DNA of 64,000 bases from Chitinophagaceae bacterium UBA2375 (GTDB lineage Bacteria; Bacteroidota; Bacteroidia; Chitinophagales; Chitinophagaceae): the NCBI GenBank assembly GCA_002343985.1, contig DDTB01000026.1, positions 124,360 through 188,359 of the forward strand. Direction: 5' to 3'. The position numbers were made by a program, and so were the translations under genes. The notes under the pieces were generated by a model, which saw nothing but the letters and a program-made list of their open reading frames with translations, was not told the origin of the DNA and did not search any database. Shown piece after piece: positions 34,828 through 45,456 of this stretch (its first letter is position 1; every line of letters starts with the position of its first letter).

Positions 34828-34920
34828 TATTTTAATGACATAATGGGTTTGCCGTTAAGCAAAAATCCTACCAAACCTAACAATTTAACAGCTTTTCTGA
34901 CTAATTCCAAAATAAATTCT

Positions 34921-34928
34921 TACCTTTG
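34921..34928 (+). promoter_or_regulatory. TAnnTTTG -7 element for rpoBC
   Basis: TACCTTTG, 93 bases before rpoB, indicating that rpoBC has a promoter of its own downstream of the rplL hairpin. Confidence 0.7.
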
Positions 34929-35020
34929 CCCTCCTTTAATTTCGGGTTAGTGGCATTTGCATGTCCTGCACACTCGAAACGACCGGGGGCCTTCGCACAT
35001 TAAAACGTTTTAATTAAGAT

Positions 35021-38000
35021 ATGTCTGCAACAAAATCAACTGCTGCTAAAAGGGTGAATTTCGGAAAAATTGACCATTTAGCAGAGCAACCCGATTTACT
35101 CGGAATCCAGATTCAATCTTTCAAAGACTTCTTCCAGTTAGAAACTACTCCCGACAAACGTAACAACGAAGGTTTGTTCCGCGTGTTCAAGGAAAACTTT
35201 CCCATCACGGACACGCGCAACATCTTCGTGCTGGAATTCCTGGATTATTTTGTTGACCCGCCACGCTATACCATTGAGGAGTGTATCGAACGCGGACTGA
35301 CCTACGCTGTTCCGCTGAAAGCCAAGCTGCGCCTGAGTTGTAACGATGAGGAGCATGTGGATTTCCAGACCATCGTGCAGGATGTGTTCCTCGGCAATAT
35401 CCCTTACATGACCCCGCGTGGCACATTCGTGATCAACGGCGCCGAACGTGTTGTGGTAAGCCAGTTGCACCGTTCCCCAGGTGTGTTCTTCGGACAGTCT
35501 GTTCACCCGAACGGTACAAAAATTTATTCCGCGCGTGTGATTCCTTTCAAAGGCGCATGGATGGAATTTGCTACCGATATCAACAACGTGATGTACGCGT
35601 ACATCGACCGTAAGAAGAAGTTCCCGGTAACAACATTACTGAGGTCTATTGGCTTTGAAACGGATAAAGACATCCTCGAACTCTTCGGTATGGCCGATGA
35701 AGTGAAGGCTGATAAGAAGACCCTAGAAAAGCATATCGGCAAACGCCTGGCCGCCCGCGTACTCCGCACATGGGTGGAAGATTTTGTGGATGAGGATACC
35801 GGTGAAGTGGTTTCCATCGAACGTAATGAAGTGATCCTCGAAAGGGATACCGTACTGGATGAAGAAAACATGGACATGATCCTGGAAATGGGTGCGAAAA
35901 GCGTATTCATCCAGAAAGAAGAAGTAAGCGGCGATTATGCCATCATCTATAATACCCTGAACAAGGATACTTCAAACTCAGAGCTCGAAGCAGTTCAGCA
36001 TATTTATAAGCAACTCCGTGGCGCAGACGCCCCGGATGATGAAACCGCCCGCGGCATCATCGATAAATTATTCTTCAGCGATAAGCGCTACGACCTTGGT
36101 GAAGTTGGCCGTTATAAAATCAACCGCCGCCTGGGACTGAACTTCCCGCTTGACAAAAAAGTATTGACAAAAGACGATATCATTTCCATCATCAAATATC
36201 TCGTAATGCTGACCAATGGCAAGAGCGAGGTAGATGATATCGATCACCTGAGCAACCGCCGTGTGCGCACCGTAGGGGAGCAACTCTACGCCCAGTTTGG
36301 CGTAGGCCTGGCCCGTATGGCACGTACCATCCGCGAGCGCATGAACGTACGCGACAATGAAGTATTTACCCCGGTTGACCTGATTAATGCGAGGACACTG
36401 TCTTCCGTGATCAATTCATTCTTCGGTACATCACAGTTGTCGCAGTTCCTCGACCAGACGAACCCGCTGAGTGAGATCACGCACAAGCGCAGGATCTCCG
36501 CCCTCGGCCCCGGTGGTTTGAGCCGCGAACGCGCCGGCTTCGAGGTTCGTGACGTACACTACTCACATTATGGTCGCCTGTGTACCATTGAAACACCGGA
36601 AGGTCCGAACATCGGTTTGATCTCCACGCTTTGTGTGCACGCCAAGATCAACGAGATGGGCTTTATCGAAACGCCATACCGCAAGGTGGAAAACGGTAAA
36701 GTAGATACCAAGAAAATTACTTACCTCAGCGCTGAGGAGGAAGATACCGCCAAGATTGCCCAGGCGAATGTGGAAATTGATGAGAAAGGAAACTTCGTGG
36801 AAGACAGGATTAAGTCTCGCCAAACAGGCGATTTCCCGATCCTGGATAAAGGAGAAGTGGAATTCATGGACGTGGCCCCCAACCAAATTGTGGGCTTGAG
36901 CGCCTCTTTGATTCCATTCCTGGAGCATGATGACGCCAACCGTGCCCTGATGGGATCAAACATGCAACGCCAGGCGGTGCCGCTGCTTCGTCCGGAAGTC
37001 CCCATTGTGGGAACCGGTCTTGAAGGCAAAGCCGCCCGCGACGCGCGTATCCAGATACATGCTACAGGCGATGGTGTGGTGGAATATGTTGACGCCAACG
37101 AAATACATGTTCGTTATAAAAGGAGCGAGTCCGATAAACTGGTGAGTTTCGAAGACGACCTGACGGTGTACAGGCTTACCAAGTTTGTGCGCACCAACCA
37201 GGAAACCTGCATCAACCTTCGTCCTGCCGTAACAAAGGGTCAGAAAGTAAACGAAGGAGATTTCCTCACCGAAGGTTATGCTACCAAGGACGGAGAACTG
37301 GCGCTGGGCCGCAACCTGAAAGTGGCATTCATGCCATGGAAAGGTTACAATTTCGAGGATGCCATCGTGATCAGCGAAAAAGTGGTGAAGGAAGACTTGT
37401 TTACGTCTATCCATATCAGTGAGTTTGAAACTGAAGTGCGCGATACCAAACTGGGTGAAGAAGAACTGACACCGGATATTCCAAACGTAAGCGAGGAAGC
37501 TACTAAGGACCTCGATCAGAATGGCATCATCCGCATCGGTGCCAGCATCAAGGAAGGCGACATCATCATTGGTAAGATCACACCAAAAGGTGAGAGCGAT
37601 CCTACCCCTGAAGAAAAGCTGCTCCGCGCCATCTTCGGTGATAAGGCCGGTGACGCGAAAGACGCATCACTCAAAGCGCCAAGCGGTACTGAAGGTGTGG
37701 TGATAGATAAGAAACTCTTTCAGCGCGCCAAAAAAGACAAGAACGCGAAAGTGCGTGAGAAAGCGCTCCTGGAAAAGATTGAGAAGACACACGAAAAGAA
37801 CGAAGCGGATTTGCTTGAACTGTTGCTGAGTAAGTTGCAGACACTGCTGAAAGACAAAACCAGCCAGGGCGTCAGTAACAATTTCGGTGAAGTGCTGATC
37901 GGCAAAGGCGCTAAGTTTAATGCCAAAAACCTGGCAGGTATCGATTATCAAAACGTAAATCCTTTGGGATGGAGCGGCGATGCCAAAACGGATGACCAGA

Positions 38001-38830
38001 TCAACACCTTGCTGCATAATTACAACATCAAATACAACGAGGAACTGGGCCGCTACAAGCGTGAGAAATTCAACATCTCAATTGGTGATGAATTGCCAGC
38101 CGGTGTATTGAAACTCGCTAAAGTTTATCTCGCTGTGAAGCGGAAACTGAAAGTGGGTGATAAGATGGCCGGCCGCCACGGCAACAAAGGTATTGTGGCC
38201 AAGATCGTTCGCCAGGAAGATATGCCGTTCCTCGACGACGGTACCCCGGTTGACATTGTACTCAACCCGCTGGGCGTACCAAGCCGTATGAACCTCGGAC
38301 AGATCTATGAAACAGCCCTGGGTTGGGCCGGAGAGAAGCTCGGTGTCCGCTTCGCTACGCCCATCTTTGATGGCGCTACCGTAGATGAGATCGCTGATAA
38401 TATTGAAAAAGCCGGTCTGCCTAAGTTTGGCCATACATTCTTGTTTGATGGTGAAACCGGTGAGCGTTTCGATCAGAAAGCAACAGTTGGTATCATTTAT
38501 ATGATCAAACTGCACCACATGGTGGATGATAAAATGCACGCCCGTTCTATCGGACCGTACAGCCTCATCACGCAGCAACCATTGGGTGGTAAAGCGCAGT
38601 TTGGTGGACAGCGTTTCGGTGAGATGGAAGTGTGGGCCCTCGAAGCTTACGGCGCTTCCAACATCCTGCAGGAGCTGCTGACACTGAAATCGGATGATAT
38701 CATTGGAAGGGCCAAAACTTACGAAGCGATTGTGAAAGGTGACAACATCCCAAGGGCGGGAATCCCTGAATCATTCAATGTACTTGTACATGAATTGAGG
38801 GGATTGGGCCTCGACCTGAAGTTCGAATAA
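35021..38830 (+). CDS. rpoB: DNA-directed RNA polymerase subunit beta
   Basis: Catalytic-core subunit, 1269 residues, normal for Bacteroidota. The rifampicin region at about residues 467-512 reads SQLSQFLDQTNPLSEITHKRR, with Asp, His and Ser at the usual resistance sites, so no classical resistance change is seen. Also present: RAGFEVRDVHYSHYGR, ETPEGPNIGL and, near the C-terminus, GGKAQFGGQRFGEMEVWALE. Followed after 79 bases by rpoC. Confidence 0.99.
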   Translation: MSATKSTAAKRVNFGKIDHLAEQPDLLGIQIQSFKDFFQLETTPDKRNNEGLFRVFKENFPITDTRNIFVLEFLDYFVDPPRYTIEECIERGLTYAVPLKAKLRLSCNDEEHVDFQTIVQDVFLGNIPYMTPRGTFVINGAERVVVSQLHRSPGVFFGQSVHPNGTKIYSARVIPFKGAWMEFATDINNVMYAYIDRKKKFPVTTLLRSIGFETDKDILELFGMADEVKADKKTLEKHIGKRLAARVLRTWVEDFVDEDTGEVVSIERNEVILERDTVLDEENMDMILEMGAKSVFIQKEEVSGDYAIIYNTLNKDTSNSELEAVQHIYKQLRGADAPDDETARGIIDKLFFSDKRYDLGEVGRYKINRRLGLNFPLDKKVLTKDDIISIIKYLVMLTNGKSEVDDIDHLSNRRVRTVGEQLYAQFGVGLARMARTIRERMNVRDNEVFTPVDLINARTLSSVINSFFGTSQLSQFLDQTNPLSEITHKRRISALGPGGLSRERAGFEVRDVHYSHYGRLCTIETPEGPNIGLISTLCVHAKINEMGFIETPYRKVENGKVDTKKITYLSAEEEDTAKIAQANVEIDEKGNFVEDRIKSRQTGDFPILDKGEVEFMDVAPNQIVGLSASLIPFLEHDDANRALMGSNMQRQAVPLLRPEVPIVGTGLEGKAARDARIQIHATGDGVVEYVDANEIHVRYKRSESDKLVSFEDDLTVYRLTKFVRTNQETCINLRPAVTKGQKVNEGDFLTEGYATKDGELALGRNLKVAFMPWKGYNFEDAIVISEKVVKEDLFTSIHISEFETEVRDTKLGEEELTPDIPNVSEEATKDLDQNGIIRIGASIKEGDIIIGKITPKGESDPTPEEKLLRAIFGDKAGDAKDASLKAPSGTEGVVIDKKLFQRAKKDKNAKVREKALLEKIEKTHEKNEADLLELLLSKLQTLLKDKTSQGVSNNFGEVLIGKGAKFNAKNLAGIDYQNVNPLGWSGDAKTDDQINTLLHNYNIKYNEELGRYKREKFNISIGDELPAGVLKLAKVYLAVKRKLKVGDKMAGRHGNKGIVAKIVRQEDMPFLDDGTPVDIVLNPLGVPSRMNLGQIYETALGWAGEKLGVRFATPIFDGATVDEIADNIEKAGLPKFGHTFLFDGETGERFDQKATVGIIYMIKLHHMVDDKMHARSIGPYSLITQQPLGGKAQFGGQRFGEMEVWALEAYGASNILQELLTLKSDDIIGRAKTYEAIVKGDNIPRAGIPESFNVLVHELRGLGLDLKFE

Positions 38831-38909
38831 GGACAAAGGTTCATGATGCATCACCCATCTTAACAAGTAAGCGGGTTCAATAATTATAACAACTATCTAT
38901 TTTTTACAT

Positions 38910-41900
38910 ATGGCATTCAAAAAAGAAAATCGCCCCAAAGCAACATTTTCTAAAATCACCATCAGCCTGGCTTCGCCTGACAGCATCCTTGAAAGGAGTT
39001 ACGGTGAAGTGCTGAAACCCGAAACCATCAACTACCGCACATACAAACCTGAACGCGATGGTTTGTTTTGCGAAAGGATTTTTGGTCCGGTGAAAGATTA
39101 TGAATGTGCTTGCGGTAAATACAAACGCATTCGTTACAAAGGCATCGTATGCGACCGCTGCGGTGTGGAAGTAACTGAAAAGAAAGTGCGCCGCGAACGT
39201 ATGGGGCATATCAAGCTGGTTGTACCTGTAGTGCATATCTGGTACTTCAAGTCACTGCCAAATAAGATCGGCTACCTGCTGGGTACGAGTTCAAAGAAAC
39301 TCGAAACCATTATTTACTACGAACGTTTCGTGGTGATACAGCCCGGTATCCGCGCAGATAAGGGCCAGAACTATGGCGACCTGCTGACAGAAGAAGAATA
39401 CCTCGATATCCTGGATGCTTTGCCAAAAGACAACCAGGTGTTACCTGATGAAGATCCTAATAAGTTCATCGCGAAGATGGGCGCCGAAGCGGTTCATGCC
39501 ATGCTGGAGCGCATCGACCTGGATCAACTGAGTTTTGAATTGAGGAATGCCGCCGCCAACGAAACATCCCAGCAACGCAAGGCAGATGCTCTGAAGCGTT
39601 TGAGCGTGGTGGAAAGCTTCCGTGAAGCCAACGCGCGGATCGTCAACCGTCCGGAATGGATGGTGATGCAATACATACCGGTGATCCCACCGGAACTGAG
39701 GCCGCTCGTTCCCCTGGATGGTGGCCGTTTCGCGTCATCTGACCTGAACGACCTCTACCGCAGGGTGATCATCCGCAACAACCGACTGAAGCGCCTGCTC
39801 GAAATCAAGGCGCCTGAAGTGATCCTGCGTAACGAAAAACGTATGTTGCAGGAAGCGATCGACTCGCTGTTCGATAACAGCCGTAAATCAAACGCGGTGA
39901 AAGCCGAAGGCGGACGTGCATTGAAATCACTCAGCGATGTGCTGAAAGGTAAGCAGGGCCGTTTCCGCCAAAACCTGTTGGGTAAGCGTGTTGACTACTC
40001 AGGCCGTTCCGTAATTGTGGTTGGCCCTGAATTGAAAATGCACGAATGCGGACTGCCAAAAGACATGGCCGCCGAACTGTTTAAGCCATTCATCATCCGC
40101 AAGCTGATTGAAAGGGGTATTGTGAAGACAGTGAAGAGCGCCCGCAAACTTGTTGATAAAAAAGAGGCGATCATTTGGGATATCCTCGAAAACATATTGA
40201 AGGGGCACCCGGTTCTCCTGAACCGTGCCCCGACCCTGCACCGCTTGTCAATCCAGGCCTTCCAGCCAAAGCTGATTGAAGGAAAAGCGATCCAGTTGCA
40301 CCCATTGGTAACCACAGCCTTCAACGCCGACTTTGACGGTGACCAGATGGCCGTGCACGTTCCATTGAGCAATGCCGCTATCCTGGAAGCGCAGTTGCTG
40401 ATGCTGTCTTCGCACAACATCCTCAACCCGCAAAACGGTACGCCAATCACCCTGCCATCGCAGGACATGGTACTCGGACTTTACTACATCACCAAGGGTA
40501 AGAAAACCATGGGTAATGATGTGGTGAGGGGAGAAGGCAAAGCCTTTTATTCCGCAGAAGAAGTGATCATCGCTTATAATGAAAAACAGATTGACCTGCA
40601 CGCCAATATCCGCGTAAAAGCGGATGTGCGCCAGGCCGACGGCAGCCTCGTGAAAAAGCTGATTGACACTACTGTAGGCCGCGTCATCTTTAACCAGTTT
40701 GTTCCTAAAGAAGTTGGTTTTGTGAACGCCCTGCTGACCAAAAAAGCTTTGCGTGAAATCATTGGCGATATCATCAAATGGACGAGCATCCCTGCAACCG
40801 CTAAATTCCTCGACGATATCAAAACACTCGGATACCGCATGGCCTTCCGTGGTGGATTGTCGTTCAACATCAACGACCTGATCATCCCGGCCGTGAAATC
40901 GGAACTGGTGGAAAGCGCGCAGTCTGAAGTGGCTGAAGTTTGGGATAGCTACAATATGGGCTTGATCACCAACAACGAACGTTACAACCAGATCATCGAT
41001 ATCTGGAGCCGCGTAGATACCAAGGTAACGGAAACGCTTATACGCGAATTGTCTGCCGACAAACAAGGTTTCAATTCCGTATTCATGATGCTTGATTCCG
41101 GCGCCCGTGGTAGTAAGCAGCAGATCAAGCAGCTTGCCGGTTTGAGGGGATTGATGGCGAAGCCCCGAAAGTCTGGTTCATCAGGCAGCGAGATCATCGA
41201 AAACCCGATCCTGGCTAACTTTAAAGACGGCCTGAGCGTATTGGAATACTTCATCTCTACCCACGGTGCCCGTAAGGGTCTGGCCGATACGGCTCTGAAA
41301 ACGGCCGACGCCGGTTACCTGACCCGCAGGCTGGTTGACGTTGCCCAGGATGTGGTGATCAATGAAGAAGATTGCGGAACCCTCAGGGGTATTGCCACAC
41401 AGGCATTGAAAGACAATGAAGACATCATCGAGCCACTGAGCGACCGTATCGAAGGACGCACATCGCTGCACGATATTTATAACCCGGTAACCGATGAGCT
41501 GATCATCAATGCCGGTGAAGAAATTTCAGCCGACATCGCTAAGAAAATTGACGAAGCGGGCATCGAAAGCGTGGAAATCCGTTCCGTGCTGACCTGCGAA
41601 AGCAAACGCGGTGTGTGCGTGAAATGCTATGGCAAGAACCTCGCATCAGGCATACTGGCCCAGCGCGGCGACGCCGTGGGTATCATCGCAGCACAGTCGA
41701 TCGGTGAACCCGGTACACAGTTGACACTCCGTACCTTCCACGTAGGTGGTGTGGCCGGCTCAGCTTCCGTAGAGTCATCGCTGACCGCCAAGTTCGATGG
41801 TACATTGCAGTTCGACGGATTGCGTACCGTTTCAACTGAAACAAATGATGGTAAGAAAATTCAGGTGGTTATCGGCCGTACCGGTGAAATCAGGAACATC

Positions 41901-43202
41901 GACGTGAAGTCGGACCGTCTCCTGAACACCATGCACATCCCATACGGTGCCATCCTGAATGTGAAGGACGGACAGAAAATTTCCAAAGGTGATGTGATCT
42001 GCACATGGGATCCGTTCAACAACGTAATCGTAGCTGAAGGCAATGGTACCGTGAAGTTTGAATCTGTGATCGAAGGTGTTACATACCGCGATGAGGCTGA
42101 CGAACAAACAGGCCACCGCGAGAAAGTGGTCATCGAAACCAAGGATAAAACCAAGATCCCTTCTATATTGGTAGAAGGCAAAGAAAAGAAATCATACAAC
42201 CTGCCGGTGGGTTCGCACATCGTGGTGGAAGAAGGTGATGAGGTAAGGAGCGGACAGGTGTTGGTGAAGATCCCAAGGATCCTCAGCAAACTGAAAGATA
42301 TCACCGGTGGTCTGCCCCGCGTTACGGAACTCTTTGAAGCACGTAACCCAAGCAACCCCGCTGTGGTTTGTGAGATTGACGGTGTGGTTGCTTTTGGCGC
42401 GATCAAACGGGGTAACCGCGAGATCATCGTGGAAGCCAAGGATGGTGTGGTGCGCAAGTACCTGGTGCCATTGAGCCGCCAGATCCTGGTTCAGGACGGT
42501 GACTTTGTGAAAGCCGGCGCGCCGCTGTCTGACGGACAAATCGCACCTGCCGATATCCTGTCAATCAAAGGACCGTTTGCCGTACAAGAGTATGTGGTGA
42601 ATGAGATCCAGGAAGTATACCGTTTGCAAGGTGTAAAAATCAATGATAAGCACATCGAAGTGATTGTTCGCCAGATGATGCGTAAGGTAACCATCGAAGA
42701 CGCCGGTGATACGCGCTTCCTCGAAGGGGATACCGAAGACCGCATCGACTTCAACATGGAGAACGATTTCATCTACGACAAAAAAGTGATCACTGATGCC
42801 GGTGAAAGCACGAAGTTGAAACCGGGACAGATTGTTACGCTCCGCGACCTGCGTGAAGAAAATTCATTGCTGCGCAGGGCCGACAAAAAGCTGGTAGAAT
42901 ACCGCGACGCCCGTCCGGCCACTTCTTCACCGCTCCTGCTCGGTATCACCAAGGCTTCACTCGGAACGCATAGCTGGATTTCTGCCGCTTCCTTCCAGGA
43001 AACCACCAAGGTGCTCAGTTCAGCCGCTATCCAGGGTAAAACCGATGATATGCTTGGCCTGAAGGAAAACGTGATCACCGGTCACCACATCCCTGCCGGT
43101 ACAGGTTTGAGGGAGTTCGAAAACATGATCGTGGGCAGCAAGGAAGAATATGAATTGCTGATGACCACTAAAGAAGCCATGAGTTTCGACGAAGAAGAAT
43201 AA
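38910..43202 (+). CDS. rpoC: DNA-directed RNA polymerase subunit beta'
   Basis: Holds the active-site magnesium. 1430 residues. N-terminal zinc site in CACGKYKRIRYKGIVCDRC, catalytic NADFDGDQMAVH near residue 472-480, second zinc site with CESKRGVCVKCYG, and the trigger loop/bridge region around AAQSIGEPGTQLTLRTFH. Ends the rpoBC operon at a strong terminator. Confidence 0.99.
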   Translation: MAFKKENRPKATFSKITISLASPDSILERSYGEVLKPETINYRTYKPERDGLFCERIFGPVKDYECACGKYKRIRYKGIVCDRCGVEVTEKKVRRERMGHIKLVVPVVHIWYFKSLPNKIGYLLGTSSKKLETIIYYERFVVIQPGIRADKGQNYGDLLTEEEYLDILDALPKDNQVLPDEDPNKFIAKMGAEAVHAMLERIDLDQLSFELRNAAANETSQQRKADALKRLSVVESFREANARIVNRPEWMVMQYIPVIPPELRPLVPLDGGRFASSDLNDLYRRVIIRNNRLKRLLEIKAPEVILRNEKRMLQEAIDSLFDNSRKSNAVKAEGGRALKSLSDVLKGKQGRFRQNLLGKRVDYSGRSVIVVGPELKMHECGLPKDMAAELFKPFIIRKLIERGIVKTVKSARKLVDKKEAIIWDILENILKGHPVLLNRAPTLHRLSIQAFQPKLIEGKAIQLHPLVTTAFNADFDGDQMAVHVPLSNAAILEAQLLMLSSHNILNPQNGTPITLPSQDMVLGLYYITKGKKTMGNDVVRGEGKAFYSAEEVIIAYNEKQIDLHANIRVKADVRQADGSLVKKLIDTTVGRVIFNQFVPKEVGFVNALLTKKALREIIGDIIKWTSIPATAKFLDDIKTLGYRMAFRGGLSFNINDLIIPAVKSELVESAQSEVAEVWDSYNMGLITNNERYNQIIDIWSRVDTKVTETLIRELSADKQGFNSVFMMLDSGARGSKQQIKQLAGLRGLMAKPRKSGSSGSEIIENPILANFKDGLSVLEYFISTHGARKGLADTALKTADAGYLTRRLVDVAQDVVINEEDCGTLRGIATQALKDNEDIIEPLSDRIEGRTSLHDIYNPVTDELIINAGEEISADIAKKIDEAGIESVEIRSVLTCESKRGVCVKCYGKNLASGILAQRGDAVGIIAAQSIGEPGTQLTLRTFHVGGVAGSASVESSLTAKFDGTLQFDGLRTVSTETNDGKKIQVVIGRTGEIRNIDVKSDRLLNTMHIPYGAILNVKDGQKISKGDVICTWDPFNNVIVAEGNGTVKFESVIEGVTYRDEADEQTGHREKVVIETKDKTKIPSILVEGKEKKSYNLPVGSHIVVEEGDEVRSGQVLVKIPRILSKLKDITGGLPRVTELFEARNPSNPAVVCEIDGVVAFGAIKRGNREIIVEAKDGVVRKYLVPLSRQILVQDGDFVKAGAPLSDGQIAPADILSIKGPFAVQEYVVNEIQEVYRLQGVKINDKHIEVIVRQMMRKVTIEDAGDTRFLEGDTEDRIDFNMENDFIYDKKVITDAGESTKLKPGQIVTLRDLREENSLLRRADKKLVEYRDARPATSSPLLLGITKASLGTHSWISAASFQETTKVLSSAAIQGKTDDMLGLKENVITGHHIPAGTGLREFENMIVGSKEEYELLMTTKEAMSFDEEE

Positions 43203-43225
43203 GTGACTTATTACATATGAAATTA

Positions 43226-43257
43226 AGGAACAGGTTTATGCCTGTTCCTTTTTTTAT
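43226..43257 (+). terminator. Rho-independent terminator after rpoC
   Basis: AAGGAACAGG (43226-43235) pairs perfectly with CCTGTTCCTT, followed by seven T residues. Confidence 0.92.
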
Positions 43258-43354
43258 ACAAACCCATTATGCGTTAACCCTTTCATAATTATCCAAACAG
43301 GCTGCATGAAACAACAGGCTTTTAGTTAACTTGCCGCCAATCAAATTGCTGATC

Positions 43355-43975
43355 ATGAAACAATTTTCCGTAGCATTAAATGTGATTCTCTTACTGGCTG
43401 TTGCCATTTTGTATTACCTGCATTTTTCTTCCGGCAAATCAACCGCGCAGGTAAAAAAATCCAATTCACCCGCCGCATCAGCCTCTGCTGCACAGCCTGG
43501 CGGACAAACCCTGATTGCCTATGTTGACCTTGATTCCCTCAACGAAAAAATTGATTATATCCGCAACAAGCGGAAGGAACTCGAAACAGAACAAAAAGCC
43601 ATTGAAACGGAATGGGAAAACGGTTACCGCGGGTTGGAAACACAAAAGAATAATTTCCTGAAGAAAGGAGAGTCAATAACGCAACAGGAGGCGGAAGCAT
43701 TCCAGGAAAGTTTATACCGCCAGCAGCAGGAAGTGGATGGCCGCAAGCAAAATGCTACGCAAAAACTGGGTGAAAAGAGCTACAAGTTTATGGATGACAT
43801 GCAGAAACGACTGAAAGAGTTTTTGCAGGAATACAATGCCGATAAAAACTATCAGTACATCCTCACCACGGGAACCGGCCTCGATTACCTGGTGTATAAA
43901 GATTCTACGCTCAATATCACCGACGATGTGGTGAACGGCATGAATGAAAAAATGAAAGCCGAGAAGAAACCTTAA
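43355..43975 (+). CDS. OmpH/Skp-family periplasmic chaperone-like protein
   Basis: Predicted OmpH-like protein that would hold unfolded outer-membrane proteins in the periplasm. Start ATG 43355 gives 206 residues with a hydrophobic N-terminal segment (VALNVILLLAVAILYYL) acting as signal or anchor. After a low-complexity stretch, 'IAYVDLDSLNEK' begins the OmpH body, followed by a long coiled coil at about 65-165 and a C-terminal strand (YQYILTTGTGLDYLVYKDSTLNIT) typical of the family. Its own terminator follows at 43998. Confidence 0.8.
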   Translation: MKQFSVALNVILLLAVAILYYLHFSSGKSTAQVKKSNSPAASASAAQPGGQTLIAYVDLDSLNEKIDYIRNKRKELETEQKAIETEWENGYRGLETQKNNFLKKGESITQQEAEAFQESLYRQQQEVDGRKQNATQKLGEKSYKFMDDMQKRLKEFLQEYNADKNYQYILTTGTGLDYLVYKDSTLNITDDVVNGMNEKMKAEKKP

Positions 43976-43997
43976 TGTCGCATAATTATATAACTTC

Positions 43998-44030
43998 AAT
44001 CCCGTTATCAACCATAACGGGATTTTTATT
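43998..44030 (+). terminator. Rho-independent terminator after the OmpH-like gene
   Basis: AATCCCGTTA (43998-44007) pairs with TAACGGGATT, followed by a T-rich tract. The next gene starts 13 bases later. Confidence 0.85.
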
Positions 44031-44042
44031 TAAACCAACTGC

Positions 44043-45455
44043 ATGTCTGAACAAACCCAACAATTCAAAGCCAGCCTGGGCCTGCTTGATGCCACGATGG
44101 TGGTGGCAGGTTCGATGATTGGCTCAGGAATTTTTATTGTAAGCGCGGATATCACCCGAAATGTGGGCAGCGCCGGATGGCTGGTTGCCGTTTGGCTGAT
44201 CACGGGTTTGATGACACTGATCGCGGCCGTAAGCTATGGGGAACTCAGTGGCATGTACCCCAAAGCGGGTGGGCAATATGTGTACCTGAAAGAGGCCTAT
44301 AACCCATTGCTCGGGTTTTTATATGGCTGGAGTTTTTTCACGGTGATACAAACCGCTACCATCGCGGCTGTTGGTGTGGCATTTTCAAAATTCCTTGCTT
44401 ACCTGCTGCCCGCGGTGAGCGAAGACCTGGTTGCCTTTGATTTGGGATTTCTGAAAATATCACCCGCGCAATTGGTGTCGATTGGTTTAATTGTTCTGCT
44501 CACGTATATCAATACAAGAGGCGTTAAGGAGGGAAAACTGATTCAAACCACATTTACGGTTACCAAGCTGATCAGTTTGTTTGGGCTGATCATTTTCGGG
44601 CTCATTTACCTGAAACCTGGGGTATGGTCGGCCAACTGGAGCGACCCCTGGCAATTACAATCGCTCACCGCATATGGTAACGTTGGCGGGTATACGATGA
44701 TTGCCGCTTTAGGCGCTATCGCCGCGGCTATGGTGGGTTCCATCTTCAGCAGCGATGCGTGGAACAACGTGACATTCATCGCAGGAGAAATCAAAAACCC
44801 AAGCAGGAATATTGGATTGAGCTTGTTTTTAGGCACATTGCTGGTGACCATCATTTATGTGTTGGCGAATGTAATGTACACGGCCGTGCTCCCCTTGCAG
44901 GAAATCGCTTCGGCGGACAAAGACCGGGTGGCCGTTGCCGCATCAAACGAAATATTCGGGTCATCCGGTACCATCATCATCGCGCTGATGATCATGGTAT
45001 CAACCTTTGGTTGCAATAACGGATTAATCCTGGCCGGGGCCAGGGTGTATTATACGATGGCCAAAGACGGATTGTTTTTCAGGAAGGCCGGTGATTTGAA
45101 TAATTTTGCCGTACCGGAATGGAGCCTTTGGGTACAATGTGTGATTGCTTGCTTATGGAGCATCAGCGGTAAATATGGCCAGTTGCTCGACATGATTTCA
45201 TTTGTCGTGGTGTTATTTTATATGCTGACCATCGCGGGGATTTTCATCCTCAGGAAAAAACAACCGGAAAGAGAAAGGCCTTACAAAGCCTTTGGCTACC
45301 CGGTTTTACCGGTATTGTATATCCTGATGGGTTTGAGTTTTTGCGGGCTCCTCATCGCGTACAAGCCGCAATTTACCTGGCCCGGATTGATCATCACCCT
45401 GATCGGCATCCCGGTGTATTACATGGCATCCGCCGGCAGGCGAAACAAACAATGA
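44043..45455 (+). CDS. APC-superfamily amino acid permease
   Basis: Inner-membrane amino acid transporter or exchanger, 470 residues with about twelve hydrophobic helices. The first broken helix carries the substrate motif GSMIGSGIF, and the second conserved block reads YGELSGMYPKAGGQYVYLKEAYNP. Closest by pattern to the LAT-like APC branch. The substrate cannot be given. The next gene starts two bases after its stop codon, so the two are probably co-transcribed, although a functional link to heptose kinase is not obvious. Confidence 0.9.
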   Translation: MSEQTQQFKASLGLLDATMVVAGSMIGSGIFIVSADITRNVGSAGWLVAVWLITGLMTLIAAVSYGELSGMYPKAGGQYVYLKEAYNPLLGFLYGWSFFTVIQTATIAAVGVAFSKFLAYLLPAVSEDLVAFDLGFLKISPAQLVSIGLIVLLTYINTRGVKEGKLIQTTFTVTKLISLFGLIIFGLIYLKPGVWSANWSDPWQLQSLTAYGNVGGYTMIAALGAIAAAMVGSIFSSDAWNNVTFIAGEIKNPSRNIGLSLFLGTLLVTIIYVLANVMYTAVLPLQEIASADKDRVAVAASNEIFGSSGTIIIALMIMVSTFGCNNGLILAGARVYYTMAKDGLFFRKAGDLNNFAVPEWSLWVQCVIACLWSISGKYGQLLDMISFVVVLFYMLTIAGIFILRKKQPERERPYKAFGYPVLPVLYILMGLSFCGLLIAYKPQFTWPGLIITLIGIPVYYMASAGRRNKQ

Positions 45456-45456
45456 T